From Kribbella sandramycini (GTDB taxonomy: Bacteria; Actinomycetota; Actinomycetes; Propionibacteriales; Kribbellaceae): DNA of 64,000 nt. The DNA lies in the NCBI RefSeq assembly GCF_013131805.1, contig NZ_JABJRC010000002.1, positions 620,001 to 684,000 on the forward strand, in the 5' to 3' direction. The notes under the pieces were generated by a model. The model made no database searches and was not told the DNA's origin. It saw only the letters and a list, made by a program, of their open reading frames with translations. The translations under genes and the position numbers were made by a program. Below are positions 25,529 to 33,744 of this stretch, in pieces. How positions within the stretch are numbered: position 1 is the first letter of the stretch; every line of letters starts with the position of its first letter.

Positions 25529-27232
25529 TTATTCCTCCTTGGTGGGCTCCACCACCAGCGCGAAGTCGTCACCGTGCTGGCTGACCCCTTCGATCACCGC
25601 CGCCTCGACCGCCTCCGAGCCGATCGCACGCCGCAGCATCAACGGGTCCGTCCGCAGATCCTTGACCAAGGCGACCGCCAGCCCGACCATCACGACCGCG
25701 AACGGCAGCGCGGCCACGATCGTCACGTTCTGCAGGCCCTGTAAGGCGTCCGCACCACCGCCGCCCGCCAGCAGCATCACCGCCGCGACTGCGCCGGTCA
25801 GCACACCCCAGAACACGACCAGCGGCTTCTTCGGCTCGATCGCGCCGCGCTCCGACAGCGTCCCCATCACGATCGAGGCCGCGTCCGCGCCGGACACGAA
25901 GAAGATCGCCACCAGCAGGACGACGAGCGTCGTCGTGACCGCCGGCCACGGGATCTGGTCGAGCATCCCGAACAACTGACCCTCGGTCGTCGACTGCCCG
26001 GCGATATCGGTCCCGCCGCGCTGGATGTCGATCGCCGTCCCGCCGAAGATGCAGAACCACAGCACGCTGACCAGCGACGGCACCAGCAGTACGCCGGTGA
26101 CGAACTGCCGGATCGTGCGCCCGCGGCTGATCCGCGCGATGAACATCCCGACGAACGGCGTCCACGAGATCCACCAGGCCCAGTAGAAGACCGTCCACCC
26201 GGACAGCCACTCGGACATCGCGTCGCCGCCGCTCGCCTCCGTCCGCGCGGCCATGTCGGCCAGGTCGCGGAAGTAGTCGCCGATCGCGGTCGGCACCAGG
26301 TTGAGGATCAGCACCGTCGGCCCGACCACGAACACGAACAGCGCCAGGACGACGGCCAGCACCATGTTGATATTCGACAACCACTGGATCCCCTTCGCGA
26401 CCCCCGACACCGCGGACGCGACGAACGCGGCCGTCAGCACGGCGATCACGCCGACCAGGACGGCGTTCCCGGTCGTGTCGAGCCAGCCGAGGATCCGCAC
26501 CCCGGAGCCGATCTGCAAGGCGCCCAGCCCGAGCGAGGCGGCCGATCCGAACAGCGTCGCGAAGATCGCAAGCCCGTCGATCATCTTCCCGATCGGGCCT
26601 TCGGTCCGCCGGCCGAGCAGCGGCTGGAACGCCGAGCTGATCAGCTGCGAGCGCCCGCGCCGAAAGGTGCCGTAGGCAATGGCGATCCCGACCACCGCAT
26701 AGATGGCCCACGGGTGCAGCGTCCAGTGGAACAGTGTGGTCGCCATCGCGGTCTCGAGCGCCTCGGAGGTCTCGGCCTGCGTCGTCCCGGGCGGGGGAGC
26801 GACGAAATGCGACAGCGGCTCGCTGACGCCGAAGAACATCAGACCGATCCCCATACCGGCGCTGAACATCATCGCCACCCACGAGACGGTCTTGAACTCG
26901 GGCTGCTCGTCATCCGCGCCGAGCGGGATCCGCCCGTACCGGCCGGCCGCCAGCCAGATCACGTAGACGACGAACCCGGAGGCCAGCAGGACGAACAGCC
27001 AGCCGGTGTTCTTCTCCACCCAGCCGAGCGCCGAGGTGGACGCCGTGCCGAGGCCGGCGGCGTCGATGATGCCCCAGGCAACGAAGGCCAGGGCGACGAC
27101 CGCGGTGATCCCGAAGGTGACCCGGTCGAGCCCGGCGCCGCGACTTCGGCTGCCGGGCGGTGGTGGTACCGCGAGTGCGGGATGCTGATCGGTGTCGAGG
27201 GGTTCTGCCGGGCTGTCGATGTCGATCGCCAC
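25529..27232 (-). CDS. BCCT-family betaine/choline/carnitine transporter
   Basis: 567-residue secondary transporter for quaternary ammonium compounds, normally osmoprotectants. About twelve membrane helices follow a ~40-residue soluble N-terminus. The family signature is clear in 'FYWAWWISWTPFVGMFIARISRGR'. 'MFSAGMGIGLMFFGVSEPL' carries the glycine-rich MGIGL segment of Na+-coupled members such as BetP. 'FHWTLHPWAIYAVVG' is also conserved. The C-terminal tail is short, so osmosensing like that of BetP is unlikely. It is divergent from the LLM oxidoreductase with a 129-nt shared upstream region. Confidence 0.93.
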   Translation of the reverse strand: MAIDIDSPAEPLDTDQHPALAVPPPPGSRSRGAGLDRVTFGITAVVALAFVAWGIIDAAGLGTASTSALGWVEKNTGWLFVLLASGFVVYVIWLAAGRYGRIPLGADDEQPEFKTVSWVAMMFSAGMGIGLMFFGVSEPLSHFVAPPPGTTQAETSEALETAMATTLFHWTLHPWAIYAVVGIAIAYGTFRRGRSQLISSAFQPLLGRRTEGPIGKMIDGLAIFATLFGSAASLGLGALQIGSGVRILGWLDTTGNAVLVGVIAVLTAAFVASAVSGVAKGIQWLSNINMVLAVVLALFVFVVGPTVLILNLVPTAIGDYFRDLADMAARTEASGGDAMSEWLSGWTVFYWAWWISWTPFVGMFIARISRGRTIRQFVTGVLLVPSLVSVLWFCIFGGTAIDIQRGGTDIAGQSTTEGQLFGMLDQIPWPAVTTTLVVLLVAIFFVSGADAASIVMGTLSERGAIEPKKPLVVFWGVLTGAVAAVMLLAGGGGADALQGLQNVTIVAALPFAVVMVGLAVALVKDLRTDPLMLRRAIGSEAVEAAVIEGVSQHGDDFALVVEPTKEE

Positions 27233-27348
27233 AGGTGATTCACGCCTCGCTTCGGCGCGCCTCCGTTTCGTCTGGTCGGGGGTACTGCCTTACGACCGTG
27301 TCGAAGATCGTGGCAAAACGCAACAATCGTGGTTTCCGACACACCGGC

Positions 27349-27354
27349 TAAGGT
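27349..27354 (+). promoter_or_regulatory. Leaderless -10 box (TAAGGT, 7 nt before ATG)
   Basis: TAAGGT, 7 nt, then ATG 27362 of the LLM oxidoreductase gene. It supports this start over the upstream in-frame GTG at 27329. Confidence 0.55.
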
Positions 27355-27361
27355 GCGAGTT

Positions 27362-28216
27362 ATGCGATTCGGGATCACCATCCTGCCGGAGTACCGGTGG
27401 AAGGATGCGGAGCGGCGCTGGCGGAAAGCCGAGGAACTCGGCTTCGACCACGCCTGGACCTATGACCACCTGACCTGGGGCGGCCTGCAGGACTCGCCCT
27501 GGTACGGGACGACGCCGACGCTCACAGCGGCCGCGCTCGTCACGTCGACGATCCGCCTGGGCACCTTCGTCACCTCGCCGAACTTCCGGCATCCGCTCGC
27601 GCTGACCCGCGAGATCCTCGCCCTCGACGACATCTCCGACGGCCGCTTCCTGTGCGGGATCGGCGCCGGCGGCGGGATCGACACCACCATCCAGGGCGGC
27701 CCCGAGCTCGGCCCGCGCGCGAAGGTCGACCGGCTGACCGAGTTCGTCGAGCTGCTCGACACCCTGCTCACCACGGACGGCGTCGATCACAAGGGCGAGT
27801 ACTTCGAGACCCGCAACGCCCGCACGCTCCCCGGTTGCGTCCAGCAACCGCGCGTCCCGTTCGTGATGGCCGCCAACGGCCCGCGCTCGCTCCGCCTGGC
27901 CGCCAAGTACGGCGCCGGCTGGGTCACCACCGGCCGCAAGGCCGACGACCTCGACAGCTGGTTCGCCGGCGTCACCGACCTCAAACACCGCCTGGACGAC
28001 GTCGTCGGCGACCGCCCCTTCGACCGCTACCTCTCGATCGACAACGGCACCTACGCCCTGTCCAGCCTGGCCGCCTTCGAGGGCATCGTCGGCCGCGCCG
28101 CCGCCCTCGGCTTCACCGACGTCATCACCCACTACCCCCGCCACGACGGCATCTACGCCGGCTCCGAAGACCTCCTCGACCAGATCGCCGCCGAGGTGAT
28201 TCCGCAGTTCCGGTGA
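27362..28216 (+). CDS. LLM-class flavin-dependent oxidoreductase
   Basis: 284-residue TIM-barrel luciferase-like monooxygenase family protein, probably F420- or FMN-dependent. The first strand and helix 'MRFGITILPEY..' and 'AEELGFDHAWTYDHLTWG' are typical, followed by 'RLGTFVTSPNFRHPLALTRE', 'LDDISDGRFLCGIGAGG' and 'RVPFVMAANGPRSLRLAAKYG'. Substrate cannot be predicted. The start is set by the leaderless promoter. Its 3' half uses almost only C-ending codons. It is convergent with cspA across a shared hairpin. Confidence 0.85.
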   Translation: MRFGITILPEYRWKDAERRWRKAEELGFDHAWTYDHLTWGGLQDSPWYGTTPTLTAAALVTSTIRLGTFVTSPNFRHPLALTREILALDDISDGRFLCGIGAGGGIDTTIQGGPELGPRAKVDRLTEFVELLDTLLTTDGVDHKGEYFETRNARTLPGCVQQPRVPFVMAANGPRSLRLAAKYGAGWVTTGRKADDLDSWFAGVTDLKHRLDDVVGDRPFDRYLSIDNGTYALSSLAAFEGIVGRAAALGFTDVITHYPRHDGIYAGSEDLLDQIAAEVIPQFR

Positions 28217-28226
28217 GTGCAAGCGA

Positions 28227-28258
28227 AAGGGCCGCCCATCCGAAGATGTGCGGCCCTT
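28227..28258. terminator. Bidirectional hairpin between LLM gene and cspA
   Basis: Arms aagggccgc and gcggccctt with a 14-nt loop, between the convergent stops at 28216 and 28290. Confidence 0.7.
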
Positions 28259-28289
28259 CCGTTCAGTACGAGAAAGGCTGATCCGAAGA

Positions 28290-28493
28290 TCAGATCGGGC
28301 GGATGTTCTCCGCCTGAAGGCCCTTCTGGCCCTGGGTGATCTCGAACTCGACGCGCTGGTTCTCGTCCAGCGAGCGGAAGCCCGAGGTCTGGATGGCCGA
28401 GTAGTGCGCGAACACGTCCGCGCCACCGTCATCCGGGGTGATGAAGCCGAAGCCCTTGTCAGCGTTGAACCACTTGACAGTACCGACAGCCAT
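28290..28493 (-). CDS. cspA: Cold-shock protein (CspA family)
   Basis: 67-residue single-domain RNA/ssDNA-binding protein. RNP1 (KGFGFIT) and RNP2 (DVFAHYSAI) motifs are present, with '[12 protein letters not shown]' at the start. It acts as an RNA chaperone. ATG 28493 follows AAGGAG. A long upstream untranslated region is likely: a candidate -10 (TACAGT) lies ~140 nt upstream, consistent with post-transcriptional cold control in this family. Confidence 0.96.
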   Translation of the reverse strand: MAVGTVKWFNADKGFGFITPDDGGADVFAHYSAIQTSGFRSLDENQRVEFEITQGQKGLQAENIRPI

Positions 28494-28941
28494 TTGTGTC
28501 TATCTCCTTGATGGCTTGTAACAAACCGCGACCCACACCTCATGAGCCACGTGTCGCCGAAAGGCCCCAGACGACAGAACCGGCCGTACAGCACAGCGAA
28601 AGTCAGTGGGAGTCCAAAACTGCAACGCGATAACTGTAGCCGATCTGAGGCCACGCGGAAGGGGTGATCGCGAACACGTGTCGCTGATTGTCGCCGGTTG
28701 CCACGCTCCGTGAGCACCCGAATTCACCCGTCCGGAACCGGTGCCGAACTGCCGAATCCCGCGCCGACCTGCTGATTCATCTCCACAACCCCGGTGAAAT
28801 GGTTGGCAACGTGAGACAACAAGGCCGGTACGCCGGGTAATGGCCGTCCGTTCATGAGCGAATTTTCCGGCGTGTCGCACGACTCTGGACAATCGTTGCG
28901 CGGCACGCAATCGTGGTGCCCCGACCCGGAGGAGACCGCCC
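28494..28941. other. 448-bp non-coding region between cspA and the emfourin-like gene
   Basis: No coding frame is convincing here. The left part should hold the leftward cspA promoter and long 5' leader; TACAGT at 28633-28638 (minus strand) is a possible -10 without a recognisable -35. The right part ends in GGAGGA before the TTG start at 28942. I see no clear hairpin terminator or repeat. Confidence 0.5.
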
Positions 28942-29223
28942 TTGATCGTCACCGTGAGCCGTAGCGGCGGGTTCGCCGGGCTGACTGCCCAGGCCGAGCT
29001 CGACACCACCGCCGAGCCGGATGCCGAGCAGTTGGAGGCCGCCGTCCGGGCCCTGGCCGGCGCCTCGCTGGGCACCGGCCGCCCGCAGCCCGATCGGTAC
29101 GTCTACCGGCTGGAGACCCGGGAGACGGCCGATGCCCAGGCGACGCAGTACGTAGTCGCCGAACAGGATCTGGACGTCTCGACGGCCTGGCTGCTCGACC
29201 GGGTGCTGCGCGGACGCGACTGA
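28942..29223 (+). CDS. Emfourin-like (protealysin inhibitor family) small protein
   Basis: 93 residues. The opening 'VSRSGGFAGLTAQAELDT', the spacing to 'QPDRYVYRLE' and the 'YVVAEQDL' strand resemble emfourins, small cytosolic inhibitors of M4 metalloproteases such as protealysin. Emfourin genes normally sit beside an M4 protease gene. None is present here, the next gene being tetR. TTG 28942 is used because GGAGGA lies 8 nt upstream; GTG 28954 is an alternative. The family call is from memory. Confidence 0.65.
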   Translation: MIVTVSRSGGFAGLTAQAELDTTAEPDAEQLEAAVRALAGASLGTGRPQPDRYVYRLETRETADAQATQYVVAEQDLDVSTAWLLDRVLRGRD

Positions 29224-29236
29224 GTCCCGTCACGCA

Positions 29237-29242
29237 TAGACT
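29237..29242 (+). promoter_or_regulatory. Leaderless -10 box (TAGACT, 6 nt before ATG)
   Basis: TAGACT, 6 nt, then ATG of the tetR gene, with no ribosome site. It starts 13 nt after the emfourin-like stop, so the regulator is likely transcribed separately. Confidence 0.55.
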
Positions 29243-29248
29243 GGCCGC

Positions 29249-29818
29249 ATGGCCCGATGGGAACCCGAGCCACGGGAGCGGCTGCTACGCGCGGCCCTGG
29301 AGCTGTTCGAGGAGCAGGGGTACGACAGCACGACCGTCGTCCAGATTGCGACGCGGGCCGGGCTGACCAAGAGCACCTTCTTCCGGCACTACCCGGACAA
29401 GCGCGAGGTGTTGTTCGCCGGTGAGGACCTGCTCTGCCGGCTGACCGCAGACGGCATCGCTGCGGCCGAGGAGGCGGCGACGCCACTGGAGGCGGTCGTT
29501 GCGGCGCTGCAGGCGGCCGCTGAGGCGTTTGTGGAGGGCCGGCGGGACTACGGGCCCCGGCTGATCGCCGTCATCGCAGGCAACCGGGAGCTGCGGGAGC
29601 GCAGCGCGATGAAGGAGGCCGCGATCACGGCGGCGATGGCCGAGGCGCTCCAGAAACGCGGCGTCGCCGAGCGGACGGCGCTGATCGCGGCCGAGCTGGG
29701 CGGCCTCGCGATGCATCGGGCGTACGCGCTGTGGGCGAGCCCGGCGAACCGGAGTGAGTTCGCCGAGCTCGCTCAGCAGGAGCTGGCCGAGCTCAGGTCG
29801 GCTGCCGCCGACCTGTGA
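29249..29818 (+). CDS. TetR/AcrR-family transcriptional regulator
   Basis: 189-residue one-component regulator. The N-terminal DNA-binding domain (~residues 5-55) contains the helix-turn-helix 'TTVVQIATRAGLTKSTFFRHYPDKREVLF'-type segment. The C-terminal ligand domain is all-helical and unspecific. Its targets are unknown: the neighbours are the emfourin-like gene and a convergent GH20 gene only 6 nt away. No palindromic operator was seen near its start. Confidence 0.92.
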   Translation: MARWEPEPRERLLRAALELFEEQGYDSTTVVQIATRAGLTKSTFFRHYPDKREVLFAGEDLLCRLTADGIAAAEEAATPLEAVVAALQAAAEAFVEGRRDYGPRLIAVIAGNRELRERSAMKEAAITAAMAEALQKRGVAERTALIAAELGGLAMHRAYALWASPANRSEFAELAQQELAELRSAAADL

Positions 29819-29824
29819 ACAAGG

Positions 29825-31405
29825 TCAACGCCAGGCGATCTCCGGCGCGCGGTAGAAGTTCACGCTGAGCACGTCCCAGCGCGAGCCCTGACCGGCGAGC
29901 CGGTCCTTGTACGTCGTCCAGTCCAGCGCCGAGGCCTGCGACCAGCCGAGCTCCGCGATTCCGGGGAGCCGCGGGAACGCCATGAACTCGACCTTGTCGA
30001 TATCGTCCAGCGTCTCCGACCACAGCGGCGCCTCGACGCCGGCGATCGCGCTCTCCGGCAGGTTCGGGATCAGCGTCGCCGGGTTCCAGCTGTAGGACTT
30101 CTCGACGCTGACCAGGCCGGCCCAGTCCAGACCCAGGGGAGTGTCCTTGTGGTACTTCATGTCCAGGTAGGCGCGGTTCGCCGGGGACAGCACCACCTGG
30201 GCGCCCTGAGCGGCCGCCTTCCGGGCGAGATCCCGCGAGCGGGCGTCGTCCGTGCCCCAGTACTGCGCGATGCTCCCGGCCGGGAGAGCGGTCTCTGCGA
30301 TCTCCTGCCAGCCCATCACGCGCTTGCCGTGCTTGGTGACCAGACCGGCCGCCTTCGGGACGAAGGTCAGGTAGTCCGAGTGCGGGGTCGAGTGCGCCTC
30401 GTCGCCGCCGAGGTGCAGGACGTCGCCCGGGTTCTGCTCGCTGACCTCGCGGAACACGTCGTCCAGGAAGTCGTAGGTGAGGTCCTTCGCGACGCACAGC
30501 GAGCTGAAGCCGACCTTGGTGCCGGTGTAGAGCGGCGGGGCGACGCCGTCGCAGTTGAGCTCGGCGTACGACGCCAGCGCGGCGTTCGTGTGCCCCGGGG
30601 TGTCGATCTCCGGGATCACGGTGAGAAAGCGCTCCCCGGCGTACTTCACGATCTCCGCGAAGTCGGCCTTGGTGTAGTGGCCGCCGGGGGTGCCGCCGAC
30701 CTCCAAGCTGCCGCCGTACGTCGTCAGCTTGGGCCAGCTGTCGATCTGGATCCGCCAGCCCTGGTCGTCGGACAGGTGCAGGTGCAGCTTGTTGAGCTTG
30801 TAGAGCGACGCGAGGTCGATGTAGCGCTTGACCTCGGCGACCGAGAAGAAGTGCCGGGAGACGTCGAGCATGGCGCCGCGGTACGCGTACCGCGGCGAGT
30901 CCGAGATCTTCGTCCCGGCGATCTTCCACGGGCCGCCCTGGCGGGTCGGCGCCTCGGCCTTGGCCGGCAGCAGCTGGCGCAGCGTGGTGACACCGCGGAA
31001 CAGGCCCTCCGGCGTCGCGGCCGTGACGGTGACGGTCGAGTGCTCGACGCGCAGCTCGTACCCCTCGGCGCCGAGCGAGCTCGGGCCGTTGGTCGAGAGC
31101 CGGATCGTGCCCACGGCGGGTACGACGGGCACCGGGAAACCGGTCGAGCGCCGCAGCTGCGACGAGAGCTGCTCAGCGACCCGGTAGGCCGCCTTGCGCT
31201 CCTTGGCGCTGGTCACGACGCCGACCGTCGTCCAGGGCTGCAGGGTGAAGGTCTGACCGGGCAAGGCTTGTTGCGAGACCGGCTTGGGGATCAGCGCCGG
31301 CGCCGGTGTGGCGGCCGGTTGCGCGGTGGCGAAGAGTGGAGTGGCCAACAGGGCTGCCGCGAGCAGTCCAATCAGCGGAACACGGGGGCGGGCTAGTCGC
31401 TTCAT
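29825..31405 (-). CDS. Secreted beta-N-acetylhexosaminidase (GH20)
   Basis: 526-residue extracellular glycoside hydrolase that releases terminal GlcNAc/GalNAc, for example from chitin oligomers. It has a signal peptide (~1-28), a GH20b N-terminal domain (~35-155) and a GH20 TIM barrel. The barrel starts 'RYAYRGAMLDVSRHF' and has catalytic Asp335-Glu336 in HLGGDEAH for substrate-assisted catalysis. ATG 31405 has no ribosome site. A TTGACG-17-AACACT promoter sits with its -10 exactly 6 nt before the ATG, so a leaderless start is likely. It is monocistronic. Confidence 0.93.
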   Translation of the reverse strand: MKRLARPRVPLIGLLAAALLATPLFATAQPAATPAPALIPKPVSQQALPGQTFTLQPWTTVGVVTSAKERKAAYRVAEQLSSQLRRSTGFPVPVVPAVGTIRLSTNGPSSLGAEGYELRVEHSTVTVTAATPEGLFRGVTTLRQLLPAKAEAPTRQGGPWKIAGTKISDSPRYAYRGAMLDVSRHFFSVAEVKRYIDLASLYKLNKLHLHLSDDQGWRIQIDSWPKLTTYGGSLEVGGTPGGHYTKADFAEIVKYAGERFLTVIPEIDTPGHTNAALASYAELNCDGVAPPLYTGTKVGFSSLCVAKDLTYDFLDDVFREVSEQNPGDVLHLGGDEAHSTPHSDYLTFVPKAAGLVTKHGKRVMGWQEIAETALPAGSIAQYWGTDDARSRDLARKAAAQGAQVVLSPANRAYLDMKYHKDTPLGLDWAGLVSVEKSYSWNPATLIPNLPESAIAGVEAPLWSETLDDIDKVEFMAFPRLPGIAELGWSQASALDWTTYKDRLAGQGSRWDVLSVNFYRAPEIAWR

Positions 31406-31411
31406 GACCGC

Positions 31412-31438
31412 AGTGTTCGGGCAAGCGCCTTCCGCGTC
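31412..31438 (-). promoter_or_regulatory. Promoter of the GH20 gene (TTGACG-17-AACACT)
   Basis: On the minus strand, TTGACG (-35), a 17-nt spacer and AACACT (-10, one base off TANNNT) end 6 nt before the ATG. This is the only promoter in the window where I see a good -35. Confidence 0.5.
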
Positions 31439-31492
31439 AACTGGAGGCAAGTCGCGTTGCGCAGGAAGCAATCCGGCCGGACCCGGATGAAA

Positions 31493-31509
31493 TACCCGCC
31501 GAGCGGGTA
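31493..31509. repeat. Perfect 7-bp inverted repeat upstream of the VOC gene
   Basis: tacccgc-cga-gcgggta lies between the divergent GH20 promoter and the small ORF/VOC unit. It may be an operator or a small hairpin in the leader. Confidence 0.35.
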
Positions 31510-31563
31510 CTGCCGCGCTGCGAAGAGGTTGAGGTGTCAGGGAGGCGTGTCGAAAGGTGCGAA

Positions 31564-31674
31564 GTGTCGTGCCGACCTGTCATCGTAGGCGGCCGGGCCT
31601 TCCGACCAGAGGGTCCGTCGGTCCTGCTCGACAAGGGCAGGCTGTTCATGAAACAGAAGCTGGAGGACAGATGA
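31564..31674 (+). CDS. Possible small ORF coupled to the VOC gene
   Basis: A GTG-started frame of 36 codons, ending 'GRLFMKQKLEDR', whose stop overlaps the VOC start (ATGA). AAAGG precedes the GTG at plausible spacing; the frame is also open further 5'. Third-codon positions are 28 of 36 G/C, lower than in neighbouring genes but above what I would expect by chance. I do not recognise the product. It may be a leader peptide coupling translation to the downstream gene, or not coding at all. Confidence 0.3.
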   Translation: MSCRPVIVGGRAFRPEGPSVLLDKGRLFMKQKLEDR

Positions 31675-32087
31675 CGCAGGTGGCAGAGCAGCCGGGCAGT
31701 ACTGCCGGGCGGCTCGGCTCGGTGGTTCTGGATTGCCCGGACCCGCTGGAGCTCGCCCAGTTCTACTCGGCGCTGCTGGGGCTGGATGTCGACGAGAACG
31801 GTGACGAGGACTGGCGGAGCCTGACCGGCCCCGGCTCCTCGCTCGGTTTCTCGACGCTGGCCTTCCGGCGCTCGGAGGAGTACTTGCCGGCCACGTGGCC
31901 CGGCACCGATGCGCAGGATCTCCACCTCGACCTCATCGTCGAGGACCTTTCCAGTGGCCACGCCACCGTGGTCGCGCTCGGAGCGGAGCCGCTGGACCCG
32001 CTCGACCCACCTCCTGCCGACAACGCCCGTGGCTGGCGGATCTACGCCGACCCCGCGGGTCATCCGTTCCGGATCTGCTTGGAGTAA
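31671..32087 (+). CDS. VOC-family (glyoxalase-like) protein
   Basis: 138-residue protein with two beta-alpha-beta-beta-beta units of the vicinal oxygen chelate fold. The first opens 'LGSVVLDCPDPLELAQFYSALLG' and the second 'DLHLDLIVEDLSSGHATVVALGA'; the end 'YADPAGHPFRICLE' is the common 'DPxGxPFxL' motif. Members include lyases, dioxygenases and resistance proteins, so no reaction is assigned. ATG 31671 follows CTGGAGGA. A strong intrinsic terminator follows. Confidence 0.85.
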   Translation: MTQVAEQPGSTAGRLGSVVLDCPDPLELAQFYSALLGLDVDENGDEDWRSLTGPGSSLGFSTLAFRRSEEYLPATWPGTDAQDLHLDLIVEDLSSGHATVVALGAEPLDPLDPPPADNARGWRIYADPAGHPFRICLE

Positions 32088-32104
32088 CCGACACACACCT
32101 CTTG

Positions 32105-32137
32105 CCCGCCCCGGCCACCCGGCCGGGGCGGGTTTTT
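32105..32137. terminator. Strong intrinsic terminator with T-run
   Basis: A 12-bp perfect stem (cccgccccggcc / ggccggggcggg), 4-nt loop, then TTTTT. It ends the VOC transcript. Its stem could also act on the convergent PhyH transcript, whose gene ends at 32137. Confidence 0.9.
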
Positions 32138-32883
32138 CACGTCCATCGATCGCTGTCGGCGAAGGCGAAGTGCCGGGCGGCGTCGTACGCCGGGCGCGGC
32201 TGGTAGCTGTTCACGCCCGGCTCGCCGCGCAGGTGGAAGGCGCTCGGGTACGGCGTCTCGGGGTCGGTGATCCGGGTGGACGTCGGGATGTAGCGGATGG
32301 TGAGCCCGCAGCGGCGCCGCGGCGAGGTGTTGGCGTTGCTGCCGTGCACGATGTTCGGGTGATGGACCTCGACGTCGCCAGGCGCGAGGATCATGTCGAC
32401 GGCGGCGGATTCGTCGACCTCGACCGCGATCTCCTGCCCGAGAACGCTCTCCACGGTCGTGTTCTCGCGCATCCCGGCCACGCCGGACCGATGACTGCCC
32501 GGGATCACCCGCACGCAGCCGTTCTCCGGGGTCGAGTGGTCGACCGCCAGCCAGAGTGTCACCACCTCCATCGGGTCGAGCGGCCAGAAGGCGGCGTCCT
32601 GATGCCAGAGCACCGGCTGGCCGGAGTACGGCGGTTTGGAGATGTAATGGGAGGCGAAGAGCGCGAGGTCCGGGCCGACGAACTGCTCGGCGATGTCCAG
32701 CAGCCGGTTGTCGCTCACCAGGCGTACCCAGAACGGGTCGTCGCGCAGGTAGATGTGGCCGAGTTGCTCGGGCCGGACCTCCGGATGCCGGGCCTGCAGC
32801 CACTCGACATGATCATTCACCTCCTTGATCAGGGCCGGGTCGATCACATCGCGGAAGATCACGTAGCCGTCGTCTTCGAACAT
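32137..32883 (-). CDS. Phytanoyl-CoA dioxygenase (PhyH) family oxygenase
   Basis: 248-residue Fe(II)/2-oxoglutarate-dependent oxygenase of the PhyH family. The metal triad is visible as His94-Q-Asp96 (LWHQDAAFW) and His180 (NIVHGSNAN). The downstream arginine-rich 'RRRCGLTIRY' supplies the 2-oxoglutarate-binding Arg. The 'GCVRVIPGSHRSG' stretch is a PhyH hallmark. ATG 32883 gives a normal length; longer frames run into the divergent regulator gene. The substrate is unknown; the AraC gene transcribed from the same 69-nt spacer is the likely regulator. Confidence 0.88.
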   Translation of the reverse strand: MFEDDGYVIFRDVIDPALIKEVNDHVEWLQARHPEVRPEQLGHIYLRDDPFWVRLVSDNRLLDIAEQFVGPDLALFASHYISKPPYSGQPVLWHQDAAFWPLDPMEVVTLWLAVDHSTPENGCVRVIPGSHRSGVAGMRENTTVESVLGQEIAVEVDESAAVDMILAPGDVEVHHPNIVHGSNANTSPRRRCGLTIRYIPTSTRITDPETPYPSAFHLRGEPGVNSYQPRPAYDAARHFAFADSDRWT

Positions 32884-32940
32884 GAGTCCATGGTGAGTTC
32901 GCGGTGCGGTGACTACTAGCAGCGTGCTGACCGGAATTTG

Positions 32941-32946
32941 TACTGT
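32941..32946 (+). promoter_or_regulatory. Leaderless -10 box (TACTGT, 6 nt before GTG)
   Basis: TACTGT, 6 nt, then GTG 32953 of the araC-type gene. It argues for GTG 32953 and against the in-frame TTG at 32938. Confidence 0.55.
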
Positions 32947-32952
32947 GTTGAG

Positions 32953-33744
32953 GTGATTCAGCTCCTGCGGTTCGAGTCGCACGCGCTCGGTCGTCCGTAC
33001 CACGCGGCGCGCGTCCGCATCCCGGCCCGTTCCGGCGACACCGAGCTGCACACCCACGCCGACTTCCACGAGTTCATGGGCGTCGTGTCCGGGACGGGCG
33101 AGCACCTGCTGTCGACCGGTTCCGAGTCGCTCGTGCGCGGCGACGTCGTCCTGGTTCGGCCGGCCGACCAGCACGCGATCCGCGGCGCGGGGCTGGAGTT
33201 CATCAACATCGCGTTCCCGAGCTCGGCCTGGCAAGGATTTCTCGACCTGACCCGCAGCGCCTGCCCGGCCCGGTTTCACGCCGAGAGAGCGCTCCCTGCG
33301 TTCGAACACGCGCTGGACCGCTTCCAGAACGCGCCGACCACCTACGACCTGCTGCGGTTCTGGATCGACCTCCTCCAGCCGGTCGCGCCCGAGGCCGCGC
33401 CGAGAGACGTGCCCGGCTGGCTCGGCACGGCCTGTACGGCGATGCGGTCCGAAGCCAACCTGAGGGCCGGGCTCCCGCGCCTGCTCGAGCTGGCCGCGGT
33501 CAGCCCCGCACACCTGTCCCGCTCGATGCGCGCCGCCTACGGGCGGACGCCGACCGACTTCGTCACCGACCTCCGCCTCGAACACGCGGCATCTTTGCTA
33601 GCGGCAACCAATCTGCCGATCGCCGCCGTCGCGGACCGTTGCGGCTTCAGCAGCCAGTCCTACTTCAGCCGCCGATTCACGATCGCGCATGAGCTCTCGC
33701 CGCGCGAGTTCCGGCGGACGTCGCAGCGCGCATTCGTGCCCTGA
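32953..33744 (+). CDS. AraC-family transcriptional regulator with N-terminal cupin
   Basis: 263 residues. The N-terminal cupin-like sensor (~1-140) has 'HTHADFHEFMGVVSGTGEH' and 'RGDVVLVRPADQHAI', the usual pattern of sugar-type AraC regulators. The C-terminal AraC/XylS domain (~165-263) contains two helix-turn-helix units; the second shows 'PIAAVADRCGFSSQSYFSRRF'. It is divergent from the PhyH gene, which it probably controls. Its stop abuts the convergent DinB-ankyrin stop (TGATCA). Confidence 0.9.
   Translation: MIQLLRFESHALGRPYHAARVRIPARSGDTELHTHADFHEFMGVVSGTGEHLLSTGSESLVRGDVVLVRPADQHAIRGAGLEFINIAFPSSAWQGFLDLTRSACPARFHAERALPAFEHALDRFQNAPTTYDLLRFWIDLLQPVAPEAAPRDVPGWLGTACTAMRSEANLRAGLPRLLELAAVSPAHLSRSMRAAYGRTPTDFVTDLRLEHAASLLAATNLPIAAVADRCGFSSQSYFSRRFTIAHELSPREFRRTSQRAFVP

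Noticed and set aside
32938-32952. TTG 32938 as start of the AraC gene
   Set aside because: TACTGT, the probable -10, would fall inside the coding sequence; GTG 32953 has the 6-nt spacing of a leaderless start.
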